Positions 15,291-23,915 of a stretch of 64,000 bases of DNA are shown here, piece after piece (within the stretch, counting starts at the first letter, position 1; the number at the start of each line of letters is the position of its first letter). The translations under genes and the position numbers were made by a program. Source of the DNA: an uncultured Eubacteriales bacterium (lineage in GTDB: Bacteria; Bacillota; Clostridia; Oscillospirales; Acutalibacteraceae); NCBI GenBank assembly GCA_934463035.1, contig CAKSIG010000004.1, forward strand, positions 1 through 64,000, in the 5' to 3' direction. Under the pieces are notes generated by a model that searched no databases, was not told the origin of the DNA, and saw nothing but the letters and a program-made list of their open reading frames with translations.

Positions 15291-16617
15291 ATGCGGTTAT
15301 CAGTCGCCGAAGTGGTCGGGCAGGTGCGGCGGTTGCGGCGCTTGGAATACTATGGAGGAGGAATTGAAGCCCACACCAAATGTATCGTCGCGTTTTACTC
15401 CTCCCGTCGTTGCCGCGACGGCAAAGCCGCTTTCTGAAATAAACGCAAATGATGAAAGCCGTTTTGTTACGGGAATTTCGGAGCTTGACCGAGTGCTTGG
15501 CGGCGGCATTGTCAAAGGCTCGGTTGTCTTGCTGAGCGGCGACCCGGGAATAGGTAAATCCACTATTTTGCTTCAAGTTTGCAATTCTCTGCAAAAAAGT
15601 CTAAAAATTCTTTATGTGTCGGGTGAGGAATCCGCAATGCAAATCAAACTTCGGGCGAACAGACTTGGGGTTGTAAGCGACAATGTTACCGTTATGACCG
15701 AGACCGACACGCAGGCAATCTGTGATTATATAAATACAAATAAACCCGATTTTGTTATAATAGACTCGATACAGACTATGCAGATAAGCCAGCTTTCCTC
15801 GTCGGCGGGAAGCATAGTTCAGGTTCGTGAATCTACCAATCTATTGCTTAAAACGGGAAAATCGCTCGGTATTCCTATATTTATTGTGGGTCACGTCAAT
15901 AAAGGCGGCGATATTGCAGGTCCGAAGGTTATGGAGCATATTGTTGATACCGTTCTTTATTTTGAGGGCGAACGCAATCAGTCTTACAGAATATTGCGTT
16001 CAATTAAAAACCGTTTCGGCTCCACAAATGAAATCGGCGTTTTTGAGATGTCGGATAAGGGGCTTAATGAGGTTGAAAATCCGTCAGCAATGCTTCTTTC
16101 GGGAAGAATAAGTAATGTTTCTGGCGGTTGCATAACCTGTATTATCGAGGGTACCCGTCCGATACTTGCGGAGGTGCAGGGATTGGTTACTGCCACAGGC
16201 TTCGGCAATCCGAGAAGAATGTCGGCTGGGTATGATTATAACAGACTTAACCTCATAATCGCTGTCCTTGAAAAGCGTATCGGTTTGTATTTTTCCAATT
16301 TCGATACCTATCTTAATATCGTCGGCGGTATGAGGATAGACGAGCCTGCGGCAGACTTGGCTGTTGCTATGGCAATCGTTTCGGGATTGCGTGATATTCC
16401 GATAGACGATAATCTGATAGCATTCGGGGAAGTGGGACTTTCCGGCGAATTGCGTTCGGTTCCGAGGGTGCAGTCCCGTATTTCCGAGGCGGCAAGACTC
16501 GGCTTTAAGAAGTGTATACTGCCTTATTCCTGTCTTAAACAGGTCACTGTATGTCCCGATGGAATGGAGCTAATCGGCGCGAAAAGTCTGGTTGACGCCG
16601 TCGCCGTTATTCGCTGA
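15253..16617 (+). CDS. radA: DNA repair protein RadA (Sms)
   Basis: A 454-residue RecA-like branch-migration ATPase that promotes homologous recombination repair. An N-terminal zinc finger (CSECGYQSPKWSGRCGGC) is followed by Walker A GDPGIGKST, the RadA-specific KNRFGS motif (about residue 250), and a C-terminal Lon-like domain with the FVGE-like AFGEVGLSGELR. I prefer the ATG at 15253; an in-frame ATG at 15238 has its GAGG directly abutting. Either start lies within the 3' end of cwlD, so translation is probably coupled. Confidence 0.95.
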   Translation: MQTKSKTVFICSECGYQSPKWSGRCGGCGAWNTMEEELKPTPNVSSRFTPPVVAATAKPLSEINANDESRFVTGISELDRVLGGGIVKGSVVLLSGDPGIGKSTILLQVCNSLQKSLKILYVSGEESAMQIKLRANRLGVVSDNVTVMTETDTQAICDYINTNKPDFVIIDSIQTMQISQLSSSAGSIVQVRESTNLLLKTGKSLGIPIFIVGHVNKGGDIAGPKVMEHIVDTVLYFEGERNQSYRILRSIKNRFGSTNEIGVFEMSDKGLNEVENPSAMLLSGRISNVSGGCITCIIEGTRPILAEVQGLVTATGFGNPRRMSAGYDYNRLNLIIAVLEKRIGLYFSNFDTYLNIVGGMRIDEPAADLAVAMAIVSGLRDIPIDDNLIAFGEVGLSGELRSVPRVQSRISEAARLGFKKCILPYSCLKQVTVCPDGMELIGAKSLVDAVAVIR

Positions 16618-16830
16618 TTTTTTCAGGAAATGCGGACAAACACCGTCAACCGAATTTACGGTTGTATATGTTTCAAGAGTGCAGTATCCGTCATACTGAT
16701 ATTTACAATTTTCCGCACATTGAATTATCCCCAACACGATTTACCCCGCTTATTATTAGAATTTGCAATAGCCGTTTCGGCGATTTGCAGAAACGCTTTA
16801 AAATGTTTTATCTTCTATAATCATTATAAG

Positions 16831-16862
16831 AAAAGTCTGCGTGAATATTCACGCAGACTTTT
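16831..16862. terminator. Bidirectional terminator between radA and the helicase gene
   Basis: A perfect 32-nt palindrome, AAAAGTCTGCGTGAAT and its reverse complement, with T tracts both ways. The 210 nt between radA and this hairpin hold no recognisable gene, only a small hairpin CAACCG/CGGTTG near 16650. Confidence 0.85.
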
Positions 16863-16893
16863 GTATTTTACCGAGTCTAATTACTGTCTTGTT

Positions 16894-19854
16894 TTATTCA
16901 ATGGAATTACCTGAAACTTTTTCGTATAATAATCCGCTTGCTGTATCCGATGATTTGCTTTTTAAGAACTCAATATCACCGAAAACCCAAAAGGCGTCCT
17001 TTGCCCTTGAAACAGCTACGTTCATTAAATTTCTATTATTATCAATAAAAAATCCGTCTTCATTTTTCCCGTAAACAGTCGAAAAAATAATTATATTTCT
17101 CTCAGCACCTTGAAATGTATGTACCGTACCAACAGTAATATCATTTGCCAATTGCCCCAGCTCTGTTTTAAGGTATTTATAAATCGTTGACGCCTGTGCT
17201 GCAAACGGCGTAATTATAGATAATATGTTTTTGGAATCAATATTTGGATTTTCTTTTTTATATAATCGGCATATCTCATTGTAGTTCGTCTTTAACCATT
17301 CTACGATTTTGGACGCTTCGGTTTCATTTACTCTGCTTGACCCGATTTTTGTTGAATTTGAGCTTGAAATATTATGGTATCCCATTGACGGATAACGCTT
17401 TTGGTCTAATATTCTTTCCTTTCCTGCAATAAGTTCATCATTATTGCGCATTGGCGTTAAAAGTCCGTCATAAACAAGTTCATTACAGTAATTTATAATT
17501 TCATCATAACACCGTCTATGTTCACAAAGTAACAGGCCGCGAATATTATTGTTCTTCTTGTATTTGCACGATTTTTTTGCTGCTGTCATCACGCTTCCTT
17601 TTGAACAACTTAAACCGCTCTCGACAAACTCGTCGAAATCACGCTCATTGTTAATAACATTATGTTTAAGCGCTAATTTCATATCCATTACTGAATCCAA
17701 ACTGTATACTGGCGGAATTTGACATTCATCCCCGACAACAATAGCTTTTTTTGCCAGACTAAATTGCGGCGCTGCAATTTCGGGGGAACATTGACCTGCT
17801 TCATCAAAAATTAATAAATCAATATAATCAAATAAATAACCGCCGTTACAGCATTTAAAGTTTGTTGGCATTTTATAAACCGTCATAACAAAACAAGGGG
17901 AGAGCAACGCTATTTGTCTGTAAAAATCCATAAGAACATTATTAAATGTTCTTCCGCGTTGTTTTGGGGTCACCTGAAATTCTTCTTTAAGAAAACGGCA
18001 TTCATTTATATGAACGGCAAGCCAAAATTCAATATATCGGATTTTAGTATCAATCAAATCATTAATATTAGAAACAGAAAATTTTGATAGGTTATCATCG
18101 CTTAATAAACCAAGGCAACAGTTTTTGTTTTGAAGACCTTTCAAAATTTCAATGACGCGGCTTTTAAGGTGCTGCAAATCATTTATTTTCTTTTCTAATG
18201 AATGGATTTCGTTAGCTTCATCAAGTATTTTATTTGCATAGTTTTCCTGTATTGCCGAAAAAGTGACGTTGTTACTAAAATATTCTGTTTCTTCGGGTAA
18301 TATCTCTGATGATAAGTAGTTTGAAATTTGTTTTTTAAAATACGGAAGAAAAGAAAAACATATTTTGAATTTACTTATTTTACCATAAATTACTTGCCAT
18401 TCGGAAAGACGTTTTTTATATTTACCACGCTTGGTTTCTGCGTCTGTTTTTAATTGATTTAATTCATCAATATAAGCAATCAAATCAGCACCGTTAGTAA
18501 TTTTGTTTATTGTTGCGTATGTTGATAATAATTGTTTTCTTAAATCATCTATACACAGTAACTCATTTTTTAATTCTTCTTTAACATTATCAACGGTCGA
18601 AAACTCTTTATCAAAATACGATGCTGCATTTTGTATCATTTTTATGCTGCTGTCATTAATCAGGCTTTCTGCTTCCCTAATGAATTCGCATTTAAAAACA
18701 GTTGTGTATTGATATCCGTTTTTCTTTGCATCGTTTTCTCTGGAAGAACTTGGCATATAAGTTGCAAAACTTTTCACTCCGTCAACCCAACGGTTTTCAA
18801 GATTTTTAATTCCCGTTTGTTTGATATTGCTAAATGAATCTATAATATTAGTTACTGCCTGATTATTTGCGGAGGTTGCAACAATTACAGGAGGATCTTC
18901 TGAATTTAAAGCACTTTTAACGACCATATCAGCCACTATTGATTGTAAAAGTGTAGTCTTGCCCGTACCCGGCGGTCCGCTGACGGCAAGAATTTCACCT
19001 GAATTAATCAAATTCATATAATGCACAGATTGCCGTTGGGAATTTGCCAAATAAAATTTGCCGTTCATTTGACCGCAGTGGTTGCAAGCATCATCAAGAT
19101 TGCTGTTGTCGTTCACTAAATTTGAATTTGTAAAATTGACATCTATAAAATTGTTATACAATCTATGATCAGAAATATTTTTCTCTACTTCTTCATATAA
19201 GTCCAAAATTCCTTTTACAATTTTCTCCCTATTAATGTCATATCTGAAAATAAAGCATTTGGGCTCATATTTAAGTGTTAAATTTGCCGTTTTGTTAAAA
19301 AAATCGTCACAGTATTCAATATATTCTTTCCAACTTTTAATTTTGGCTCTTTGATCAGTCGTTTTAGATATATATTTGTCAACATCTGCAACTGTCGCTA
19401 CATTAGGTGTCGATTCATAAAAATTTGGCGACATAAAACGTTTTGCGTACCACGGCAAACTATCTTTATCAAAACAATACTTTACTTGTACGCTATCGTC
19501 AGTACGGATAAATTTTAATGAAAAACCAAAATAAAATACGCCTGTTAGTTCAGGGATATACTTCTTATGCCGTTGTTGCTCAAAAAACACCGTCTTTAAT
19601 GTTTTATATGAAGCAATACAGTTAATTTTAACTTCCTGCTCTTTTTTCTCGCCATTGCCCAATTTTCCAAACAATTTGTTAATTTCATTTGTATTCAAGA
19701 GGGAAGATATTTTATTATTACTATCAATAGAATACGATTCACACAAAAGTTCTTCATATTTTAGAGAAACGAAATTATTATCCTTAAAAGGAATGACAGG
19801 GTATAAAGAGTCTTTAAGTGCATTTTTTAAATATTCCGTGATTTTATCATTCAT
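16894..19854 (-). CDS. UPF1/DNA2-like superfamily 1 helicase
   Basis: A 986-residue protein. The N-terminal 250 residues are unrecognised; then CNHC..NGKF and Walker A GPPGTGKT (residues 293-300). After a long, lysine-rich, partly coiled-coil insertion come Walker B LLIFDEAGQCSPE, motif III VVGDECQIPP, motif V TVHTFQGAERNIIIF and motif VI MNVAVSRAKDAFWVFG. This is the UPF1-like SF1 class (AAA_11/AAA_12). The gene is visibly richer in A+T than its neighbours and sits alone between terminators beside two tRNA genes, so recent transfer is likely. Stand-alone helicases of this kind often occur in phage-defence islands, but no partner is here. Start ATG has AAGGAG 9 nt upstream. Confidence 0.85.
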   Translation of the reverse strand: MNDKITEYLKNALKDSLYPVIPFKDNNFVSLKYEELLCESYSIDSNNKISSLLNTNEINKLFGKLGNGEKKEQEVKINCIASYKTLKTVFFEQQRHKKYIPELTGVFYFGFSLKFIRTDDSVQVKYCFDKDSLPWYAKRFMSPNFYESTPNVATVADVDKYISKTTDQRAKIKSWKEYIEYCDDFFNKTANLTLKYEPKCFIFRYDINREKIVKGILDLYEEVEKNISDHRLYNNFIDVNFTNSNLVNDNSNLDDACNHCGQMNGKFYLANSQRQSVHYMNLINSGEILAVSGPPGTGKTTLLQSIVADMVVKSALNSEDPPVIVATSANNQAVTNIIDSFSNIKQTGIKNLENRWVDGVKSFATYMPSSSRENDAKKNGYQYTTVFKCEFIREAESLINDSSIKMIQNAASYFDKEFSTVDNVKEELKNELLCIDDLRKQLLSTYATINKITNGADLIAYIDELNQLKTDAETKRGKYKKRLSEWQVIYGKISKFKICFSFLPYFKKQISNYLSSEILPEETEYFSNNVTFSAIQENYANKILDEANEIHSLEKKINDLQHLKSRVIEILKGLQNKNCCLGLLSDDNLSKFSVSNINDLIDTKIRYIEFWLAVHINECRFLKEEFQVTPKQRGRTFNNVLMDFYRQIALLSPCFVMTVYKMPTNFKCCNGGYLFDYIDLLIFDEAGQCSPEIAAPQFSLAKKAIVVGDECQIPPVYSLDSVMDMKLALKHNVINNERDFDEFVESGLSCSKGSVMTAAKKSCKYKKNNNIRGLLLCEHRRCYDEIINYCNELVYDGLLTPMRNNDELIAGKERILDQKRYPSMGYHNISSSNSTKIGSSRVNETEASKIVEWLKTNYNEICRLYKKENPNIDSKNILSIITPFAAQASTIYKYLKTELGQLANDITVGTVHTFQGAERNIIIFSTVYGKNEDGFFIDNNRNLMNVAVSRAKDAFWVFGDIEFLKSKSSDTASGLLYEKVSGNSIE

Positions 19855-19969
19855 ATTTTATGCTCCTTTTTATATATAATTTTACCGATTATACCGTAAC
19901 GGAACGGCTTATTCATATAGATACTTTTTTAATAAATTCCAACTTGACAAACCCTGTGTATAACTTATC

Positions 19970-20014
19970 GGTATAAAAAAACCACCGTAATTCTATCAAA
20001 ATTACGGTGGTTTT
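19970..20014 (-). terminator. Intrinsic terminator of the tRNA-His/tRNA-Ser unit
   Basis: AAAACCACCGTAATT/AATTACGGTGGTTTT with a 7-nt loop. On the minus strand it is followed by a run of seven T. Confidence 0.9.
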
Positions 20015-20015
20015 C

Positions 20016-20109
20016 TGGCGGAGAAGAGGAGACTCGAACTCCTGCGCCGGGGTTTAGCCGACCTACGCCCTTAGCAGGGGCGCCTCGTCACCAACTTGAG
20101 TACTTCTCC
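20016..20109 (-). tRNA. tRNA-Ser(GCT)
   Basis: The acceptor GGAGAAG pairs with CTTCTCC. The anticodon loop TGCTAAG gives GCT; there is a long variable arm and a T-arm GCAGGAGTTCGAGTCTCCT. CCA is encoded (TGG at 20016-20018 on the plus strand). Confidence 0.95.
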
Positions 20110-20138
20110 GTGTTGCTGAACGTGTTAAAATAAAAAAA

Positions 20139-20216
20139 TGGGGTGGAAGATGGGATTCGAACCCACGGTCTCCAGTGCCACAAACTGGCGCTTTAACCAA
20201 CTAAGCTACATCCACC
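20139..20216 (-). tRNA. tRNA-His(GTG)
   Basis: Anticodon loop TTGTGGC in the stem CCAGT/ACTGG, T-arm TGGGTTCGAATCCCA, encoded CCA, and the extra 5' G(-1) opposite C73 typical of tRNA-His. The acceptor has one T-T mismatch. Confidence 0.94.
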
Positions 20217-20230
20217 GTAACGCAAAAACT

Positions 20231-20258
20231 ATTATAACACAGATATTGATTTTGTCAA
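20231..20258 (-). promoter_or_regulatory. Sigma-A promoter for tRNA-His/tRNA-Ser
   Basis: On the minus strand consensus TTGACA (20258-20253), 16-nt spacer, consensus TATAAT (20236-20231). Confidence 0.88.
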
Positions 20259-20271
20259 CAATTAATTTTGT

Positions 20272-20487
20272 TTAAATTGAAAAATCTTCGGGTTTATAGT
20301 TTCCTTCTACCGATATACGTTTAGGAATACGCTTTAAAGCGTCATATTTATATTTACGGCAGGAGTCGCGGCGTTCGGTTACGCCGTGTTTCAAGCATAA
20401 AACCTGATTTGAAAACTCCGATAGCTTCCCGTATTTACAGTATTCGCACGAATGCGGAAGTTTTTTGTTAAAAATTTTACTGTTCAT
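20272..20487 (-). CDS. Small Cys-motif protein of unknown function
   Basis: A 71-residue soluble protein with CEYCKYGK (Cys14, Cys17), a third Cys in VLCLKHG (Cys31), a fourth in DSCRKYKYD (Cys43) and the tail KPEDFSI. The spacing suggests a four-Cys zinc knuckle. I recall similar short proteins next to ylbJ or tRNA genes in Ruminococcaceae, but I know no function. It lies 35 nt upstream of nothing transcribed in the same direction except ylbJ (21590-20523), so it is probably the distal gene of the ylbJ unit. Confidence 0.65.
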   Translation of the reverse strand: MNSKIFNKKLPHSCEYCKYGKLSEFSNQVLCLKHGVTERRDSCRKYKYDALKRIPKRISVEGNYKPEDFSI

Positions 20488-20522
20488 ATATCATCATATC
20501 CTCTGCAACGGTCATACAGACA

Positions 20523-21590
20523 TTATACCAAGTCTTTAAGAATTTTTCCACAACTTTTTTTGCTTGTAATTGATATTAAAAAAACAATTACCGTAATCAA
20601 CATTGAGACTGACAGCGAAAAGCCCGAGTAATAGTACCTTAGGTTTTGCATTTGGTGCGCCGCCGTAGTTATGTTTATTTTAAAAAGTTTAAGTATAATC
20701 GCCGTTATGATAACGCTTATAAGTCCGTGAAAAATTCTTGCAAGTGCAAATCCTCCCATATTAAGTTTAATTTCGGTGCTGACCGAAATTACCTGACACC
20801 ATACGCTGATTCCTGCAAATCCCAATAAAAAGGATATTAGCAGAATATTGTGCGTTTGTGTTATGCCTACGGTCACCTCCAATATAAACTTAATATATTT
20901 TAAAAGGTAGATTTTCTTGCTGAATGCATCTATATAATTGGTTATGGCCGAAAATAGAATTACGTATGAACAGATATTTATGATTGCAGAGGCGGATTTG
21001 GCTGTCGAAAGTACGATATTATCCGAAAATGTTATGCTTCTCGGAGGTTCTGTTTTAACGCAAGCGATGTTTTTTCTGTCGAACATAAATCTAAGCGCAA
21101 TTGCCAATATAAAAGCGGCAAGAATGTGAGAAAAGAGAAGTATGTACCCTAATTTTTTTGAAGAAAGGACCGAGGTGCCTACTGCAAGTACAATAAATGC
21201 GGGTCCTGCGTTTACGCAATAATTTATCATAATTTTCGCGTTGTTTTTGCTTATCTTATTGCTTTTAACAAGTTCGTTTATCATATTTGCACCCAACGGG
21301 TATCCGCCGATGAATGACAGTAACATAACTGCGAACTGTTCCGAAGTTAGGCAAAACAGTTTCTCGGTGAATATTTCCAAAAATTTAAGGTGCGATAAAA
21401 TACCTGAATTAAGAATTATCATTACACATACAGTAAAGGGGAACAGCGACGGTATAATTACATTTCCGCAAAGCATTATTCCTCTTGCGACGCCCTCGGT
21501 GCAAATTTTTGGGGAGGTAATAATTGCAATCAAAAAAATTATAACGAAAATTGCGGAAAACGGAGTTAAGAGCTTTAAAAACTTTTGCAA
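20523..21590 (-). CDS. ylbJ: Sporulation integral membrane protein YlbJ
   Basis: A 355-residue polytopic membrane protein with about eight hydrophobic segments, including the nucleoside-recognition (Gate)-type repeats GNVIIPSLFPFTVCVMI and the second repeat SFLLGFAGISVWCQVISVS. The phrases FIGGYPLGANMINELVKSN and YCVNAGPAFIV are characteristic of YlbJ. In Bacillus, YlbJ is made in the mother cell under sigma-E and is needed for spore cortex formation. The start is TTG at 21590 with AAGGTGA upstream. It is divergent from yqfC, another sporulation gene. Confidence 0.85.
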   Translation of the reverse strand: MQKFLKLLTPFSAIFVIIFLIAIITSPKICTEGVARGIMLCGNVIIPSLFPFTVCVMIILNSGILSHLKFLEIFTEKLFCLTSEQFAVMLLSFIGGYPLGANMINELVKSNKISKNNAKIMINYCVNAGPAFIVLAVGTSVLSSKKLGYILLFSHILAAFILAIALRFMFDRKNIACVKTEPPRSITFSDNIVLSTAKSASAIINICSYVILFSAITNYIDAFSKKIYLLKYIKFILEVTVGITQTHNILLISFLLGFAGISVWCQVISVSTEIKLNMGGFALARIFHGLISVIITAIILKLFKINITTAAHQMQNLRYYYSGFSLSVSMLITVIVFLISITSKKSCGKILKDLV

Positions 21591-21689
21591 ACTATCACCT
21601 TCATATTTATAACTCTAAAATATCTATATGCTGTTATGAATTATTATAATGATTCTTTCATAACATTTATAGCAAGGGGTTGGGTGGTC

Positions 21690-21989
21690 TTGTCAAAGAA
21701 ATTTAAGTTTGTTTCCAAAAAGCCAAAAGAAAAATGGAAATTATTTTCCTTGAATAACGATATTTTAGAATCCGGTATGATCGCGTCGCCGCATATTGAA
21801 ATATTTGGCAACAATGAGATAACGTTAGAGGGTTGCCGCGGAGTATTTGAGTACAGCGATTCATACATAAAATTAAATTTGGGTAAGGGTTCGCTCATAC
21901 TGTGCGGGTCGTGTCTTGATATAGTCACATTTGATAACAGCCGCATAAGCATTAAGGGAAAATTATCATCTGTTGAATTTTGTGTATAG
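21690..21989 (+). CDS. yqfC: Sporulation protein YqfC
   Basis: A 99-residue protein of the YabP/YqfC family: ASPHIEIFGNNEITLEGCRGVFEYSDSYIKLNLGKGSLILCG is the family core. The gene is under sigma-E in Bacillus. The start is uncertain; TTG at 21690 (AAGGGG 10 nt upstream) gives the usual family length, and an in-frame GTG at 21684 is also possible. GAATTAT (21638) and CATAACAT (21659), 14 nt apart, weakly resemble a sigma-E promoter. yqfD starts 11 nt after its stop. Confidence 0.82.
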   Translation: MSKKFKFVSKKPKEKWKLFSLNNDILESGMIASPHIEIFGNNEITLEGCRGVFEYSDSYIKLNLGKGSLILCGSCLDIVTFDNSRISIKGKLSSVEFCV

Positions 21990-21999
21990 GTGAATGGTT

Positions 22000-23169
22000 A
22001 TGCTTTGGTTATACAGAACTTTATGCGGTTATTTAAGGATTAAAATTTCGGGAGAGTTTGCTGAAAGATTGTTAAACAATTGCGCGGCAGCAAATATCAC
22101 TTTATGGAATATAAGATATAAAAAAGGCTGTATATTCGCTTGCATATCAGCTTTAAACTTCAAAAGACTGCGCCAAGCAAGAAAAGGTATGAAAATACAT
22201 ATCAGTATATGTGAAAAACACGGACTTCCTTTTTTAAAAAACAAATATAAAAAACGCATAGGTTTATTGGTGGGATTGATAGCTTTTTTCTTGATATTAT
22301 ATTATCTTTCGGGATTTATATGGGTGATAAATGTTGAGGGAAACAATAATGTTTCAGATAAAAAAATAATCAGCGCTTGCGCGGAACTCGGTATAAAAGA
22401 AGGAGTTCGCACAGGTAAAATCAATTCCAAATTGCAAAAGGACGAATTGCTGCTTAAAATGAATTCTCTTGCGTGGGCTTCGCTGAATATTGAGGGCTGC
22501 GTTCTAACTGTAAATGTTTCGGAAGTAAGGGAAAATGATGACGAAATGCCGGACAGTCCGACAAACATCAAAGCGTCCGCCGACGGAATTATTAAAAAAA
22601 TCGACGTTACGTCCGGTAACTGTGTCGTAAAGGTCGGCGATGCCGTGAAAAAAGGCGATTTATTGGTGTCGGGAATAATAGAGCATAATAACTGTACCGA
22701 ATTTGTTCATTCTTTGGGCACTGTTAACGCTTCTACAACAAGAGAATTTAAAAAAAGCGGATCGTTTGTGCAGAAGAAAAGAAACGACAACGGAACAGTC
22801 AGCGTGAAAAAAGTCATTAATTTTTACGGTATAAAAATACCGCTGTTTATCAGTGCCGCAACGGGAGATTATGACACCAAAACAACCGTTAAGCAATCGG
22901 AAATTCTCGGTAAAAAATTACCGATTTCCATAACTAAAAAAATTTACCGTTTTAAAGACAAAACCGATATTGAGTACACTAAGGAGGAACTATCCGAAAT
23001 ACTTTATATGAAAATCGAAAAAGAAATAGAAAAAGAAGGAATAAAGGAATACAGCATTGAAAATAAGGAAATAAGAGAAATTGACGGCGGTATAGAGTGC
23101 AAAGTTCTTATAAATTCTGACGAAAATATTGCAAAACAGGATATTTTGCTAATTAATAGTGGAAATTAG
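22000..23169 (+). CDS. yqfD: Sporulation protein YqfD
   Basis: A 389-residue protein: an N-terminal cytoplasmic region, one transmembrane helix (about residues 88-108, GLLVGLIAFFLILYYLSGFI), then a large extracytoplasmic region with NVEGNNNVSDKKI (a POTRA-like start) and a lipoyl/biotin-like GDAVKKGDLLVSGII segment. This is the SpoIV-type YqfD of endospore formers, related in layout to SpoIIQ-SpoIIIAH channel partners. I use the second ATG (22000), 6 nt after AGGTGA. In most clostridia phoH follows at once; here 746 bp of repeats intervene. Confidence 0.85.
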   Translation: MLWLYRTLCGYLRIKISGEFAERLLNNCAAANITLWNIRYKKGCIFACISALNFKRLRQARKGMKIHISICEKHGLPFLKNKYKKRIGLLVGLIAFFLILYYLSGFIWVINVEGNNNVSDKKIISACAELGIKEGVRTGKINSKLQKDELLLKMNSLAWASLNIEGCVLTVNVSEVRENDDEMPDSPTNIKASADGIIKKIDVTSGNCVVKVGDAVKKGDLLVSGIIEHNNCTEFVHSLGTVNASTTREFKKSGSFVQKKRNDNGTVSVKKVINFYGIKIPLFISAATGDYDTKTTVKQSEILGKKLPISITKKIYRFKDKTDIEYTKEELSEILYMKIEKEIEKEGIKEYSIENKEIREIDGGIECKVLINSDENIAKQDILLINSGN

Positions 23170-23192
23170 TTTAAAATATGTTATAATAACTT

Positions 23193-23467
23193 AGGTTGTT
23201 GTGCACTGAACACGTTACGGTTTTGCTCGTCGCCTTTTACCGCCCTGCTTGCGCTTATTTTTGTAAGGCGATAGCCTTACTGCAAATCTCACGCTTCACC
23301 TTTCGGAAAAAGGCGGCTGAGAAAAACTCTTTGACCTTACAAATAAATAATTTTTTGTAGGGGCGAAGCCGAAGAACGCGGTAATACTGCCGTATTATAA
23401 GTGATGAGGCAAGAAAAAACAAAAAATTATTATTTGTAGGCGTGACGCGTTCAATGCACAACAACCT
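23193..23467. mobile_element. MITE-like element with 23-bp imperfect terminal inverted repeats
   Basis: AGGTTGTTGTGCA begins at 23193 and its exact inverse TGCACAACAACCT ends at 23467; the match extends to 23 bp with two mismatches. The interior has a GTAAGGC/GCCTTAC hairpin (23263-23280) and a second nested inverted repeat (TTACAAATAAATAATTTTTT at about 23337 against AAAAAATTATTATTTGTA at about 23421). No ORF of note lies inside. The same termini, collapsed to about 29 bp, recur at 23626 and 23813 inside the tandem repeats. No target duplication is obvious. Confidence 0.6.
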
Positions 23468-23883
23468 GTGCCGACGGCGGTGGAACGCCGTCGAAATGCT
23501 GACGCATTTGAAAATCGAAGATTTTCGCTTAAAAACATTGAAACATAACAGCTGCCGTGTTGCGACACGGCACGGCTAACGCCGATAAAAGGCTTTCAGC
23601 CTTAGCAGTTATGTTATAATAACTTAGGTTGGCGTGTTCGATGCACAACAACCTATGCCGACGGCGGTGGAACGCCGTCGAAATGCTGACGCATTTGAAA
23701 ATCAAAGATTTTCGCTTAAAAACATTGAAACATAACAGCTGCCGTGTTGCGACACGGTACGGCTAACGCCGATAAAAGGCTTTCAGCCTTTGCAGTTATG
23801 TTATAATAACTTAGGTTGGCGTGTTCAATGCACAACAACCTACGCCGACGGCGGTGGAACGCCGTCGAAATGCTGACGCATTT
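23454..23883. repeat. Tandem repeat, 187-bp unit, about 2.3 copies, hairpin-rich
   Basis: The sequence starting ATGCACAACAACCT recurs at 23454, 23641 and 23828, an exact 187-bp period. I count five substitutions between the first two copies; the third stops at GCATTT (about 23883). Each unit has hairpins GACGGCG/CGCCGTC, AAATGC/GCATTT, AAAATC/GATTTT, CCGTGT/ACACGG, CGGC/GCCG and AAGGCT/AGCCTT, and an outer AACATAAC/GTTATGTT stem enclosing the last three, so a transcript could fold into a multibranched RNA. A TATAAT lies at each unit junction (23615 and equivalents). The array splits yqfD from phoH. Confidence 0.85.
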
Positions 23884-23915
23884 AAGTGTTTACGATTTTG
23901 CAAAGGGGAATGTAA

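Noticed and set aside
16630..16914. 94-codon open frame after radA
   Set aside because: It runs through the bidirectional terminator at 16831-16862, has no ribosome site and resembles no family.
23454..23883. CRISPR or coding repeat
   Set aside because: The unit is 187 bp with almost no variable part, and no long reading frame with a ribosome site runs through it.
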